NCBI GenBank assembly: GCA_031308135.1
Contig: JAHLJT010009436.1
Location: forward strand, 139,212,303 to 139,276,302
Origin: Acheta domesticus
Lineage: Eukaryota; Arthropoda; Insecta; Orthoptera; Gryllidae
DNA: 64,000 bases
Reading direction: 5' to 3'
Shown: positions 11,301-24,235 of the stretch, piece after piece
How the letters are laid out: each line of letters starts with the position of its first letter
Position numbering within the stretch: position 1 is the first letter of the stretch
Made by a program: the position numbers and the translations under genes
Notes under the pieces: model-generated
Told to the model about the DNA's origin: nothing
The model's input: the letters and a program-made list of their open reading frames with translations, nothing else
Database searches by the model: none

Positions 11301-12985
11301 GGGGGGAAAACGGCAGTGAAATCTATCAATGAATGTAGAGCACGATTCATTTAACACAATGAGAAGGAAATGGAGCGTGTAGGCGGTGGAATGTCACGAA
11401 GTAGAGCGCGCAGACTAGAAAAAACGGTGACGTTGAAGAGGCAGAGCAAATCAGAAGTGCGCAATGGCAGTCATGGAAGAAGAGAAATAGCACTATTCTA
11501 CGCTAACGGACTTTTGAATGTTCCTTCTTCCTGTGGAGGTATTGACCAAACTGAGCCTCGACCTTACTTTCACGCGAAATGTCTGAGCATTTGACGACCG
11601 TTTAAACACAAGAAAAGGGAGACTTTGCGCATGTGCTGTAGAGCCATCGCTGTTCAGAAAACAAGATGACTATTGCATGATACATATTGTAATTTGCCCA
11701 GAAATTTGTTTTAGCTATGTTAGTAATTTGTTACATTGGTTTTCTTGCGTGCTTTCTTACACGGAACGTGAATATAATTTTTGTGTGCCGAAACTGCTTG
11801 TCGAAAAGCTAGGTGTCGATGTTTTTGACGGTATTCAGTGTAGCCGTCGCCGTCCTCAATGACGTCAACTGTGTGCAGTTTCCTCGCGCAATGTCTACTC
11901 GCAGTACTGCCCACAGGCACAACCTTAGCCTGAGGACCTACAATTTATAAAACATTTCATGGAGAGCCGCTGCAACGATATACCACTTTCACATTGTCAG
12001 AAAGAAAAAAACATGCAAGTGTCATAGGAACCTTGATATTTTCTTTAAAAACGATTGGGGCAAATTAAGGAATAAATCATGGATAGCTTTCCGCACATCC
12101 CAAAGAAAAAGAAAGTTCGTCCATTTTTCTCCTCAAAGCAGCTGCACTCCGCGGGAACCTATTTCTCAGCGCTAGATACAATTTTCAGCCAGTGCCACTG
12201 TCGCGAACGCCAATTAACTATAACATCATATCTCTTGCAGACGTGGTTAATCTCACATTTCACAGAAGCATCCTTCTTCAAAGCAATTTTGTGGTCTGGG
12301 TTAATTCCATTGGTTAACTTCATCGAAAGAGTTCAGAACGTAGCAGCAAAACGTGTTAAATCGGGAAATTCTTTATACTTCTAGTCAGTAGCGGCTGGTG
12401 CCCGAACAAACTCGAGGCTGCAGCTCTATCGAATGACAAAAATGTAATTTCCAAAATTCAGAACACTAATATATAATTAAATGTAAGCAATTCATGTAAA
12501 TTAATTGAAGCTAAGTTTAATACAAATCTGTACTGAAATATTACTTACGTACTTTTATGCATAGTGTCCGTGTCAGTTTTATTCAACGTGGCTTTGTGGC
12601 TTTGATTTCCTGTCTTGCATAAGCACTATTGTTTTGGATACGTTTTATACAAATAAAATTATTTTATTTCGATATAACTTCATGTTTAACCCTGATGTTT
12701 CTGGCAATAATGAAAGAACTACGCGCATTCGTATACACAAGAACACTCGCAAACTGCAGGCCAGATGCTCAGGGCCACCTGCTGGCAGACTGGCTTCCGC
12801 GAGACATTAAGGGACTTCCATCCAGAACGGCCAACTTTACACAAATAACTCATCAAATGAACGTTTTGAATCAACAGACCTAGTATCATATGAAAACAAA
12901 TTCTCCAAATATAGTAAACAATATTGAATACCGCCAATAAATGACTGAATTTGTTTACTTTCAGTAGCAAGCGAAATTCATTAAA
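11301..12985. other. No supported gene
   Basis: Several frames of 60-100 codons without recognisable motifs. A possible transposon-end-like segment ('cagtagcggctggtgccc', around 12,387) is unpaired. Confidence 0.4.
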
Positions 12986-13259
12986 TTAAGTTGCAGCTTG
13001 TCAGAGGAAGACAGAATATTTGTATATCCCTTGGACTGCCTCGGTCGCCGCACAGTCCTCGGCCGCAAGACACCCCCCCATTTGATTGCATCACCAAAGG
13101 TCACATGTTCCCCCGTGTTAAACAAAGGGCCAAAAACGTAAATGCTGTGGACCCAGTAATAGAACTAAGAGTCAAGGGCGTGGTACAATACCTGGGAGTC
13201 ACCAGACGCCGGAGAGGGCGCCAGTTGGACGCTCTTTGGTTTCAAAATGGTTTTATATA
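12986..13259. repeat. Family C repeat, left part (occupied copy)
   Basis: The stretch 13,130-13,259 aligns with 1-123 of the window, including the 'gtcaagagcttg' and 'caccagacgccggagag' type modules. It ends at the TA where a DNA element inserted; the right part resumes at 14,885. Confidence 0.7.
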
Positions 13260-14884
13260 CAGGTGTCCCACCGACTGTGAACCACCACCATAACTTCTAA
13301 ACGGTTCAGGATATCGAAATTTAGTTTTTGCTGAATAATGTGATGAGGCAAGTAACATGCCATAGAGAAATTATCTATAATACTTTTAGTTTTCGAAAAA
13401 ATTAATCATCTTTGATTTTTTAAATGGAACAATATATTTTTCTCACCAGCAATGTATAGATCCTGAAAAGAGGAATAAAATGATGTATCATATGCTAGTA
13501 TTTTGATAGTAATTTGCGTATAAAATTAGACTTTCTGATATGTGATTTTGAATGAAACGGACAATATTTCGTGTAGCAGCCCTTGCCATAGTCGCCGTTG
13601 GTGAAAGACCTTCGCGGCGTCGAGACTGTTTCGTGTAGACAAGGAGTGTGAGAGGGGTGGCCGTGAGGGATAGAACTACATCAATTCACGGTAGCGTAAC
13701 TACATCAATTCACGGTCTTGACACGAAGATCATATGAACAAACATCAATATTACCGATCAGAAAGACGTTTTGTCCCGTTTGTTCATCTGAATTGAACTT
13801 TTCTTCTAATGAAATTCCAAAGCAACGTTCATCAAAAAGAACAAAATAAAAATAATTTGTAGTGTGAGAGTGTTATGGCAGAAACTAGCAATCATTTTAA
13901 AACAAGGGAAGGGAATGAATGCTTAAACATTTTTATTGTAATATCTTGATTAATTTATCAAATAGTAGAGAGATAGACGTTTTCTCTTTGCATTTACTCT
14001 TCATCAACGTCTTATTTAAATACGTACCAAAATAACAAAGCAATAAAACTTTTGAAACACACTTAACAGACCATTATTGTCAATTTACTAATCTTTAACA
14101 CAAATGTACATCTGTAGTCTCGATTGCTAATATTGGTTGCAGAGTTTCTCACTTCATGATGACATGTGCTGCCTCAAACTTGAAAATCCACGGCAAAAGA
14201 CGAAAGTGTTCTGTTTTCTTTTTCATTTATGAAGAGCAGTAGAAGTATGGTTGCGAAGTGGACGAATGATCATTTTAATTAAAAATGAAATTCACCAACG
14301 AACAGACGGTGGTTGCATTCTTCTCAAGTTTGAAAAGGATATTTATTGCTAAAGAAGACAAGTTAAATGCAGATAAATCAATGGAAAAAATCTCTCATTC
14401 TGATCGTTAAAATTGGTAATTTTTAATGTGACTTTTGTGTTAAGACCCTGGATTGCCGTAGTTAGGCCTCTTATCCCTCATTGCTACCCCTTTCAGTCTT
14501 CTCTCTCCACGCAACAGTCTTGACGACGCGAAGGCCATTTTCCCCGACTATGGCAAGGGCTACTACACGAAATATACAGTAGTCCGTTTCATTCAAAATC
14601 ACATATCAGAAAGTCTAATTTTATACGCAAATTACTATCAAAATACTAGCATATGATACATCATTTTATTCCTCTTTTCAGGATCTATCCTTTGCTGGTG
14701 AGAAAAATATATAGTTCCATTTAAAAAATCAAAGATGATGAAATTTATCGAAAACTAAAAATATTATAGATAATTTCTCTATGGCATGTTACTTGCCTCA
14801 TCACATTATTCAGCAAAAACTAAATTTCGATATCCTGAACCGTTTAAAAGTTATGGGGGTGGTCCATAGTTGGTGGGACACCTG
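13260..14884. mobile_element. TA-flanked DNA element with ~410-bp terminal inverted repeats (family B)
   Basis: The element starts CAGGTGTCCCACC and ends GGTGGGACACCTG. Its arms (13,260 to about 13,675 and about 14,470 to 14,884) stay alignable for roughly 400 bp as inverted repeats, with scattered substitutions and a few small indels. A TA dinucleotide flanks each side (13,258-13,259 and 14,885-14,886), and the empty family C copy at 1-260 has one TA. TA duplication fits Tc1/mariner-like mobilisation, though other superfamilies also use TA. The roughly 790-bp centre has no meaningful open frame, so it is non-autonomous. Confidence 0.85.
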
Positions 14885-15010
14885 TACATCGATATTGATG
14901 GAATATCTTGAATATTGAGTAGTGTATATTCCTAAGGTATTATAAGATTTTTTCAATTATCTGAGGGTGGTGCATCTATGCAACCTAAGAATGAGCCACC
15001 ATTGCTTCAT
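14885..15010. repeat. Family C repeat, right part
   Basis: Continues the family C alignment immediately after the family B element ('tacatcgatattgatggaatatctt'). It matches about 122-250 of the window. Confidence 0.7.
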
Positions 15011-17117
15011 AATACATATCTAGTAATTATTTCGTAAACTTTTGTAGGAAACTGGCGTGATGTGAATCATTAGTCACTCAATCTGTCAATCTGTCTATCA
15101 ATCAATCAATCAATCAAACAATCAATCAATCTGTAAAGTCCTGTGCGTGAGCTTGCTAATATTGAATAAAAATATAATTGTGTCAGATAAGTTAGAATCA
15201 AATTTGAAGTTGATATTTTAAACGTATACTTCGGTGCTACTTATTCTATATTTATGTAGATGCATAAGCGTAAAAACTTTGCCACCGGGCGAAAATTCAA
15301 AGAAAATTAAACAAATTGCACAGTTTCTGCTAGATTACTTTGGAATTATTCATATGAGCATTGTGGGAAATGTCACTGTCCGTCAGGCACTAGCGGATCT
15401 TTATTAATTGGCATCTTACTGAACGGTGCCTTTCGTCATGGTTTCAATCACAAGGCAGCGTCAGACCTTCTTGAGCGTTCTCTGACGACACGTACAAATC
15501 AACTGATTTAAATATAATTCTGCGTTTGGTACACGCAGGCCGCAGAAAATAGACGAATCGCGTCGAATCTGTGCACGCGGAGAGGGAGAAGACTACACTG
15601 AACGCTTTCTCAAAAACATCGACTTCCTAACTTTTTGACAGACAGCCTCGGCGAAATATGAAAAGAAAAAAATAAATAAAATTAAAAAATTAAAAAATAC
15701 ATTCACATGTTTAAGACAGCACACTGGAAAATCAATGATATAAATATCTAACGCAGACACAACACATTTCTGGGCGATTACAATCCCTAGCACGCTATGA
15801 TCTACGCGATGTTATTCTGAACAGCAATTGTATGGGGAGATGGGTTTATTGCGCATGCGCAGTCTCCCTTCTTGTGTATCACGCTTTAAGAGTCGTCGAG
15901 AGTACAGACGTCTCTCGTGAACTCCACATCGTCGAAGCGCGGGTTGATCATAGTTACCCTCCGTCTTGCAGAATGGGTGAAAGAGAAATGGGCAATTATT
16001 TTGTCTCTGTGAACTTTACTTCAAGACGGCCTTTTTCTATGCAATTCAGAGGGTAGAAAATTGCTTTCACTAATAAGTAAATACATGTTCATCTCGGAAA
16101 CCTCAATCAAAGGGATGACGTGAAGGGCATCGTTTTTCAAATAATTTACTGAAGGCAGTTTTTTCAAACAAATAGAATACATTTTTTATAACTGAACATT
16201 AAATAGTTTTACTGGACTTGGAATGAAGTTCAGTATTCAACTTCATAAATCAATTTTGCTCACAATTTTTGTGCTCAAACCTGCTACACACACATAGAAC
16301 CCAAATAGTACACGAGAGACGAAACTAATAACTTTCTTAACTTAATTTAAAATTTTACTGACATTTCGCTGACTGAAAACGACGCCAACTTCCAACTCAG
16401 CATATACAAGAAAGCTCATCAATAACATTAATCTGATCTCTTTAACTTTATCAATCATGGAACTTTTTGTAAACTATCAAACAGGTAAAAAATAAATATT
16501 TTACTGCAAACAACATAATTCTAAATTATCATTGGTAATTTCAAGAGTGCCCTGGAAATTGTCGATAAAACCTCGAGTCGCGAAGCGACAAGTGGACTTG
16601 TTTGAGTGTAAGAATGCCCAGAGCACCACAAGTGGAATTTCGTATGACTATTTCACGAAGTATTTAAAAGTAAAGTAAAAGTAAATCAATCATTCAGGTT
16701 AATCTTGTACCTTAACGAATTTTCAGGAAGTTGAATTACTACATTTATCAATCCCTGTATAGTCTCGCTATAGAGAGCATGACCATCTGCAACATTTAAA
16801 CAATTGAATAGCGCCATCTCACGCTTCTACTAGATCAATAAGGTGCAAAATTTCTCCAAAACTGATATTTTGCGTGGGTAAGTGTCTGATTGGTTGGTAT
16901 GGTGCCACTTTTTGTAGTAGCTGAAATTGCATGAATGAAATAGTCCAACCTTAACCAACCTACACAAAATGAATAATAAATTATTCGCGATTGTGACTCA
17001 ACAAATATGAACCCAACAGTTGAAGTGTGTAAGACTTGGATAAAGGGCTGCTCCGGCATCCGCCTGGAATTAATTGGACGAATCCACAGAAACGAGGGAT
17101 CTGAGCAGTACCGAGGT
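15011..17117. other. No supported gene; short ATCA microsatellite
   Basis: Holds a degenerate (ATCA)n run at about 15,095-15,131. A 74-codon frame at 15,832-16,056 begins with a hydrophobic stretch and overlaps a GCGCATGCGC motif, but nothing else supports it as a gene. Confidence 0.4.
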
Positions 17118-17141
17118 CATCTGCAATTGCAATTGCAGATG
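17118..17141. repeat. Perfect 24-bp palindrome
   Basis: The sequence is its own reverse complement over 24 bases, centred on ATTGCAAT with CATCTG/CAGATG E-box-like ends. It does not extend further. Function unknown. Confidence 0.9.
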
Positions 17142-19199
17142 GTCTTGACAGTACATGGAATTCTCATTCAGGCAGAGCTATCGCTCGACATACTACTTAG
17201 ATGGGGTCGAAAATCCACCATCGTTAGTCTTCTAACCCTCGATCTCTTGGTCAACGAATTGTCAGTGGCAGTTTCGCAATATTGTACATACGTCAACGCA
17301 ACCGGTACTATTCAATGGCTCTGAGTTTTGTTCCGATGGACGTCGCAAACTGCTCAGCCTTGCTGTGACCAAACCGGTTTCGCTGGATTGTCTCCATGTT
17401 TTCTTACTATGTCTTTCAGGAGCTATAAGAACACCTTTCGTAAGTGCATCAGTTCTAAACGACTGACAAACAAATATGAGAGTAGAATTTTTATTACTAC
17501 TCAAGCCATAGATTTTACTCAAAGAGCTTACGTCATAATCAAAAATATGAGCAGAATATTGGGTCATTTCTACGATATCTGTCAAAATATTACCTACAAG
17601 TAATCTTATTCCAGTCAGAATTGACTGAAATTCACTAAAAAGATGATAGGTTTGATCATTTCTAACTGCAATTGGAGTGTTTATGGAATTACTTGAAACG
17701 AAACAATAATGCAATTGATATTATGTTATTTATTTAGGAGTGGCGATTGATTTTCAAACCAGTCATTGGATTTGCTTCTTTTTTACTACTGAAACCATAA
17801 GAATTAAATATTTTGCATAATAGGTCAACCCTACAAATTTCTTTAAAAATGTTGCACAATTAGGAGGCTATTAGACCTTGACAATGCGCTCCTTTATGTT
17901 CCGAATTGAAAATTTTACAAATGGAAAGAAAAGTCAATTTTTTCTCGAATGTAAGCCAATAAAAATGCATGTATTACTGATTGTTGTTTTATGATATTTC
18001 TTCTGGACGTATACCACGACGTTATGGTAATTGCACAATGCCTCATGCTTCGTTTTTAAGAATACAGGACTATGTAAAAACAATTCTTTTTTCTACGTCG
18101 TCCTGTGTGATTTCCCAATTAAAATATTCACTATTTCATATGTTGAAAATTATGTAGTATTCTTTTCAGACAATTTGAATTTTTCTAACCTGTGGATGAC
18201 CCTGGTTAGTGGAGTATAAAGTATCTGCTGCGGTCGTTTGTTATGATGATACAACGTCATAAATTAATGCACAAAAATCATGTTTTGAATTTATAAATAT
18301 GCTAATGTTGTTGAATTGATTCATAATATTGCTGATTCAACTACACAATCGTAAGAGAATACGTAAATAAGGAATCCGTTCTTGGAATTTATAGTACGTA
18401 AATCCTTTAGCTGAAATCCAACCCCCCAAGATCAACGTTTCTTAGAATGCAAGGTCTTGATTCAGTGTTCAATACATTCATTAACTTAACCCACTGTTGT
18501 GCAAATAACATTTCACCACAAATCTGTTTGCACTAGACCATGAAATTACAACTTTGTGTTTGTAAAGGGAATACATAGAAAATAAATAAAATTTTCTTCG
18601 AAAATTAATATTAAAACCCAACAAGTATTGCTATTAAATCTATGGCCTGGTTTCTTGAATTTACAGGAACCAATTTTCATTTATATTCGAAGCGGAACAA
18701 TGCTGCCGCGAAATATTTTCCTAAACACGTTTGAATGCAGTGGTCTGCAAAATCCTTGTTTACTTGAAACTTTGAAAATAAATATGGTTTTTAGTGAAAG
18801 AATTGCTTAAGTCAGAAATTAATGATTCTATGTGAGGAAAGAAGATGCCCATTAGATGTTGACCATTTAATCTTGGAGCAGATAAAAAGTATTGGAAATA
18901 ATAATTAATATTTTAATTAATTAATTAAGAACTGATTCATGATGGAAGGGATTCGAGTACGAAGTACATGTATGGTTTGGACACGTTAAATCCACGCAAT
19001 TTAGAGCTCAAGGCATCACAAGTTATGACGGAGTCAAAAGTCAATGGATATTGAAAAGTTTATTACATACTATTGTTAATATTAAATTATAACTTTTGTT
19101 TAATGCTATATTAATAACGAAAAGACGATAATGAATTAATGCAGCTAATGATTACAGCACCGAAATATAATAAATAAAAAGTAAGAATACTCAAAGTTC
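17142..19199. other. No supported gene
   Basis: A 150-codon minus-strand frame (17,262-17,714) is the longest here. Its product has no motif I recognise and its codon use is unremarkable. The rest is AT-rich. Confidence 0.4.
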
Positions 19200-20310
19200 T
19201 TAATAACTAGAGGTGCTACAACAGCATATTCTTTCTCATATTATTTCTAAATTTGCTATTTTCGAAAATTCAGAGAATCCAACGAAAATGAGACTTGCAA
19301 CATTCTGTTAAGGGTTTCTTGTTATATCCTTGGAACTTACTGAAGAAAAACATTGGAGCGGTTTTCGAGGAATTGTTTTTTTTATAAATTGCATTAATTT
19401 TAAGCACAAACACGAAAACTACTTGTTTAAAAAAATGGTTATGATCTTTCTTAAATTGATTATTTTTAGAACAGATCTTGTTAAAGAGAAATATCCTTAT
19501 TTTCAATTTTCGAAAACACACAGTTGGTCAGAAATGTACTAGCATAAATTTTTTACCGTCTTTTCATAGATACAAGGAGAAAATTTAAACAAACTTTGGA
19601 GAAGTATCTGAGAAAAAATTGTTTAAAAAAATAAAAATGTCCCATATATCACGCAAAATTACGCGAAAACAACTCATATTTACGAAAAATTGTACATAAC
19701 GTTACTTCAAGAACTGTCTATTGATTACGTTCACGAAAAAATATAATATATATGCAATATTGTAGTTGGAGGAAAACGCCGAAAAAACAAATAAACTTTA
19801 GAATTTTCGAAAAATTAGGGTTTTCAACGAAAATGAGACCTGCACCATTCTATTAAGCGACCTTTACGCTACCCAAAGTTTAATTTTAAAATATTGGAAC
19901 CATTTTTGAAACAAAATTTAAAATGTCTGACTTCTTTTAAAGTAGCTTCAACAATCAAAATAGCAGTATGAGAGGACCTCCAATTCCTTGAAAGTAATCG
20001 AGGATTATCAACTGTTGGGAAAATCGGCTGAATGGTTTAGGCGCTTACATTGACCACAGACGTACGAACGGGACGGATAGACGTTTTTTCGTCAATCGAT
20101 TTTTCGGTATCAAGAACTCCCAATATATGGATTCTGACTAAACAACTTGTTAGAGGAAGTAATTTGCTATACAAAGGAACAAAATTTCCCCCCCCCCCTT
20201 TTCCTTAGCAGGGTCAAGCAATAGGATATTTGTTTCGAAAATTCTCCGTTTCCCAGCGTACGATTACAATACTTTTCCTTCTTACGAAGTAGGGCGAGAA
20301 AGTAAAAAAA
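19200..20310 (-). repeat. Family A-related repeat (subfamily A2), long copy
   Basis: Begins with the terminus 'aactagaggtgctacaacagc' and carries 'cggttttcgagg'-type modules. It ends with 'gtacgaacgggacggatag', 'gtcaatcgatttttcggtatc', 'aacaacttgttagaggaagtaa' and 'cttacgaagtagggcgagaaa'. This is the inverted order of 10,900-11,300. A C10-12 homopolymer lies near 20,190. Non-coding. Confidence 0.65.
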
Positions 20311-20529
20311 ACAAACCTTATGAAACGTCATAACTCATTTTTTTAAATATGCAATAATACGGAAGTAATATATGGAAGTAATATGTTATTGTTAAACGAT
20401 ACATTGGCATATTCGATCGTAAATAAAATAATTTATGTTTCTGCAAATTTACTTCCGTAAGTGCTGTCTCCTTTACACGGAACACGGAAGTAAAAAGCTC
20501 CATTAGAAGAAACAGCGTACGCTTTGGTA

Positions 20530-20950
20530 GAACACGAATGTTCGGCAGTGATCGGAATGGCCGAAGCCGAAGCGCCTCGTGGAGGGAGCGGTGGCGGCGC
20601 GGGGTGGCGCGGCGGGCGGCAGCGGCCAGCGCCAGTGCTAGCGCCAGTCAAGGCGCGCCGAAGGCCGCTCCGGCCCATCGGCGTGAAGGCCAACGGCGGA
20701 AAGCGAACCGGCGTTCCCCAGGGGACAATTCGGCGCGACCGGCCGCTCGCCTCGTCTCGCTCTGGCGCTCCGCGGCGGCGGCGGCTCCGGTCACTGCCCC
20801 CGCCCCCGCCGCTGCGCTCCGCCCCGCCCCGCCCCGCCCCGGCCCGCCCCGCCCCACCACGCAACGAGCAGCCTCGCCAGCGCCCTGGGCGCACCCGTGC
20901 CCGGCGACGCCGTGCCACGCTCAATGGCCAGCCGACCGAGGGCGGGGCCT
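20530..20950. promoter_or_regulatory. GC/CpG-rich island with GC-box array
   Basis: About 420 bp of very GC-rich sequence with sharp edges. It has tandem GGCGG/CCGCCCC modules, including repeated 'cgccccgcccc' around 20,820-20,860. Long frames are open on both strands at once (for example 20,433-21,125 minus and 20,524-20,952 plus), which is what high GC produces by chance, so none is called as a gene. It may be a promoter or first exon of a host gene. Confidence 0.4.
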
Positions 20951-21034
20951 GAAAACATAGAGGATTGAAATCAACTTTCATCAGATTAGGACACATTTTT
21001 AAGTTAAATTTGTTTATAACAATTATTGCCCCTC

Positions 21035-21470
21035 GGACCGGTCCTGATAGCCGAGATTGGTAAGACAGTAGTGAAGTATCGATCTCGGATGGAAGGATCG
21101 CGGATTCGAGTCGCTCCTTGCGCACGGGGTGTCTGTGTATGTCAGTGTGTGTCTCGTCCTTTCACCCTTTATTATCATTTCATCTTCCATAGCCCCAGTG
21201 TTACTAACCTTGGGAAATAAAAATCGGATCCAGATAAATGCTGATCCCTTGATAAATTACATGCACCTGCCACCGAGATAATGATATTGAGTCTCGGTAA
21301 GTGCAGGTGCATGCACGCGTCATCCAAGGCGGCCAATTCCCGGGCAAAAAAATGTCCCATGAATCGCTCAGGGACAGCGTGCTACATCTACTTTCTGTAA
21401 GGTAGTCACGGGCTCGATTCCTGGTAGAGGCAAAAATGAAGCTGTAGCATTCATACACAAATGTACCAGT
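21035..21470 (+). mobile_element. tRNA-derived SINE, possibly dimeric
   Basis: A Pol III box A-like 'tagccgagattgg' (21,048-21,060) and box B-like 'ggattcgagtc' (21,102-21,112) are spaced as in a tRNA gene. The surrounding sequence does not form a good acceptor stem, which favours a SINE head over a real tRNA. A second B-like 'gggctcgattcctgg' at about 21,409-21,423 suggests a second tRNA-like unit. Between them is a strong hairpin (21,261-21,312). Confidence 0.55.
21261..21312. repeat. Strong hairpin in the SINE body
   Basis: 'atgcacctgc' (21,261-21,270) pairs exactly with 'gcaggtgcat' (21,303-21,312). 'ccgaga' and 'tctcgg' extend the stem inward, leaving a short loop. Confidence 0.7.
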
Positions 21471-22864
21471 TCATACTGATTCAGAAGAGCTATGAGGAGA
21501 GGGGGCTCATGAAACATTCACAAATACAGTTTTTACTATTTTTAAAGTATTGAAAATTATTCAATATATCTGTTGTATACATTATAAAAAATCTATAACG
21601 AAACAAAAACAAATTAAACGCAGCACAAACGAATTTTTCTTTACAAGAAAACATCAACTGAAGACATTACTGCACCTATGGTCCATGAGAATAGCTGGTT
21701 GAGCCACTGTACTAATTTATTATTTAATAAATATGACTGTTCGTCTTATATTTTATTATATTAGCTAGTTAACGAGCTAGATCTGCGTGAACATCACGCA
21801 CGTTGTAAATCATTATAAACTGAACATAGCTTCACAGAGCATCCCAACTTTAGGTCAGAATCTGAACTTTCAATGATGCATTGTTGATCTATTAATACAA
21901 TTTAATTTTACATACATTCTATTTTCTTCTCTTTCGTGCCCACCATGCTAGGGAGAAGCACCAGAGGACCTAGTAAATCTTCACTCAATTCCTCTGACCT
22001 TCCCATGTTTCCAAACATACTCCCCGATATATTGCCCATCGCATGCTCTCCGCATTTATCATTGTATGATCACCATATGTTATCTTGCCCGGTCACATAT
22101 GTTCTCCGGCAAGCTCACCACACGTTCCCTTGCATGTTCATCTCATGTTCCCTTGCTTGTAGTGAATGAGTTGCAGAAGCCTGTTGCAGTTTTTTTTCTC
22201 TTTCTTCTTTCTTCATTTTACACGAGATAACTTGGACGGCACAAGTCAGTTTCTCTCTAATAGCCGAAAAGGTTGTACACCACTCCAAAATAGCGGGAAC
22301 CTTACTTAGTGACGTTTTTCTCCATTCCATCAAAACGTGGGGGCTCTCTAGAATGGAAATCTCAAATGCACAATTGCGCATTAATGCTAGCAAGAGAGAC
22401 CTTCAGCCCTTCCCTCCCCCAGAAGCACAGCCTTTACTAATTTTCAATAGTTTAAAAAAATGATTAAACATTCCACTTGCATTCGTTATACAAACCATAA
22501 GTTAATAAACAAAAATTACTTCTAATTCAGATTAAGTGCAAAATGACTTGATCAGAAAACATGCAGTCGACTACACACTACACCTGAGGCCCCTTCCTAC
22601 CTCTGTATAAAATCCTGTAGGAATTGCAACCGAATTTAAATTAATGGTGAAGTATACACTTTATTTCGGGGACTGGGATATCCTAAGTTTAGATCAGAGA
22701 TGGACATTTTTTGCAAATCAGTGAATCAGCTGGAATGAAACGTCACCGTCTGGGGAGACATTTCTTCTGGCAAACTGTTCTGATCGGGCACTTCTGACCG
22801 TCAACTCCAAGTGGATTTATTTATTTATTTATCGTATGTTTTTTTTGCGAGGACACGACCATTG
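21471..22864. other. No supported gene
   Basis: AT-rich sequence with short frames only. An (ATTT)n run lies at about 22,816-22,832. Confidence 0.45.
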
Positions 22865-23240
22865 GACTGAGAGAGATGGCTCAAAGCATTAACTGATGTC
22901 ACTGCAGTGGTTCTGACCGGTAGGTCCTAGGTTCGAGTCCCGACGGTGGCAGGATTTTCAACACTAGCTTGTCAGTTAGGTCGAATTCAGACGCTGTCTG
23001 GAGAATGCTAGCAGATGGTTGCTCTGATCCGTAGTTTTCCTTGGTTTCTCCGATCAACATCTGGCGAATGTCGGAGCAGTACCCTAACTGACAGACCATG
23101 GATCGTGCGCGATTTTTCCTTTCTCTTCCTTGTCCTATCCTCACCACTTACATACACTTACAGGTACATCACTGCACTACCATACATGTCGGGAGACCGA
23201 CCGGGAGCTTTGAGATTGTCCCGGCTAGAGCGGACTTTTT
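22865..23240 (+). mobile_element. tRNA-derived SINE, copy 1 (second SINE family)
   Basis: Box A-like 'tggctcaaagcatt' starts at 22,877 and a near-perfect box B 'ggttcgagtcc' lies at 22,930-22,940, about 53 bp apart. A body follows with 'cactagcttgtcagttaggtc' and 'ttctccgatcaacatctggc'. The same body recurs, more decayed, at 23,950-24,235. Head plus shared body identifies a Pol III SINE rather than a tRNA gene. Confidence 0.7.
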
Positions 23241-23949
23241 TCCGCCAGATGTTGCTCTGAGGGAGTTAACTATATCCAAGCTATCGAATTTGGGGGACGT
23301 GAGATCTCATTAGGACGAGAAATTTTTAGGAGTGTTTGATTTTTTCTGGGCATCTGCCAAGTTTCTTTTACATGCCCCATCACGACATGACTACTGTAGA
23401 TTTTCCGTCCTTCGAAATATCGACCTCCTCTCGCAACCTTAGAGCATAATAAAAGCACATTTATCACGCGTGTTTACCATATTAGTATTTCTTAGACAGA
23501 CTTTCATTTCTTTTAATTTATGTACATAAATGAAATAATTGGGTACCATGCTACATTAAGGTCAGCTGTAGCTGATCAGATGTAAGTATTTTGTGTTCTT
23601 TGTTGCATTCATAATTTTATCGCCCTAACTGTTCACGCCCTAAAATTAACCGCTTTTACTAGTGGCTGTCTAAAAATATTCTATATATGACGAGAAACTG
23701 TTCAGGGTGCTAAGATGATATTTAGATCTTGTCTTAACAGCCAAGATCTCAACTCTGGCCCGCGGAAGCCTACGACTTCAGGATGACATTTAATTTGGAA
23801 CATGTGATGCAGAGCTTTCCTGCTGGGAAGTGATTATGGTCAAGAAATCGATATAAACGCGCGAATGTTCTACCTTTACCCTGCCAGAATGGAGAGAGCA
23901 TATGGATTCCCAACATCAATGTGAAAATAGACATGCTGCTATAGTTCAG
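23241..23949. other. No supported gene; fragment of a repeat shared with 32.5 kb
   Basis: Mostly featureless. Around 23,760-23,780, 'gcggaagcctacgacttc' is the inverse of a segment at 32,484-32,501, so a piece of that dispersed repeat lies here. Confidence 0.4.
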
Positions 23950-24235
23950 CAACAATAGCGTTGACTGGATTGTTGACCGGGAAGCCAGGTGGTTCGTCTG
24001 CTTTGTTGGAGGATTTTAGACACTAGCTGTATAACTGGGTTGAATTCACGCATTGTACAAGAGAATCCTAGACAGCTGCTTTGATCGGCAGTTTTCTGTA
24101 GCTTCTCTGATCAATACCTCGCGAAAGCTGGAGGAGAATCCTAACGAAACGGCCACGACCCCTTGCACGATCTCTCTTTCCACATCTTTGTCCCCTCTTC
24201 TCCCCTTACACTTTTATTAACTGTTTTTTTCGTAT
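23950..24235 (+). mobile_element. tRNA-derived SINE, copy 2 (decayed)
   Basis: Aligns with the SINE at 22,865-23,165: 'gaggattttagacactagct', 'gggttgaattcacgc', 'gatcggcagttttc', 'ttctctgatcaatacctcgcg' and a terminal CT-rich tract. Boxes A and B are too mutated to be functional. Confidence 0.65.

Noticed and set aside
15832..16056. 74-codon frame with an N-terminal hydrophobic stretch
   Set aside because: No splice site, homologue in the window or domain supports it.
17262..17714. 150-codon minus-strand frame
   Set aside because: No recognisable motif and a frame of this length can occur by chance in a window this size; not enough to call a gene.
21041..21115. A genuine tRNA gene
   Set aside because: Boxes A and B are present but the acceptor and other stems do not pair well and the body continues as a SINE.
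20433..21125. 230-codon minus-strand frame and overlapping plus-strand frames in the GC island
   Set aside because: Open frames on both strands at once, Arg/Pro/Gly-rich, are expected from GC-rich sequence with few stop codons; no domain is visible.
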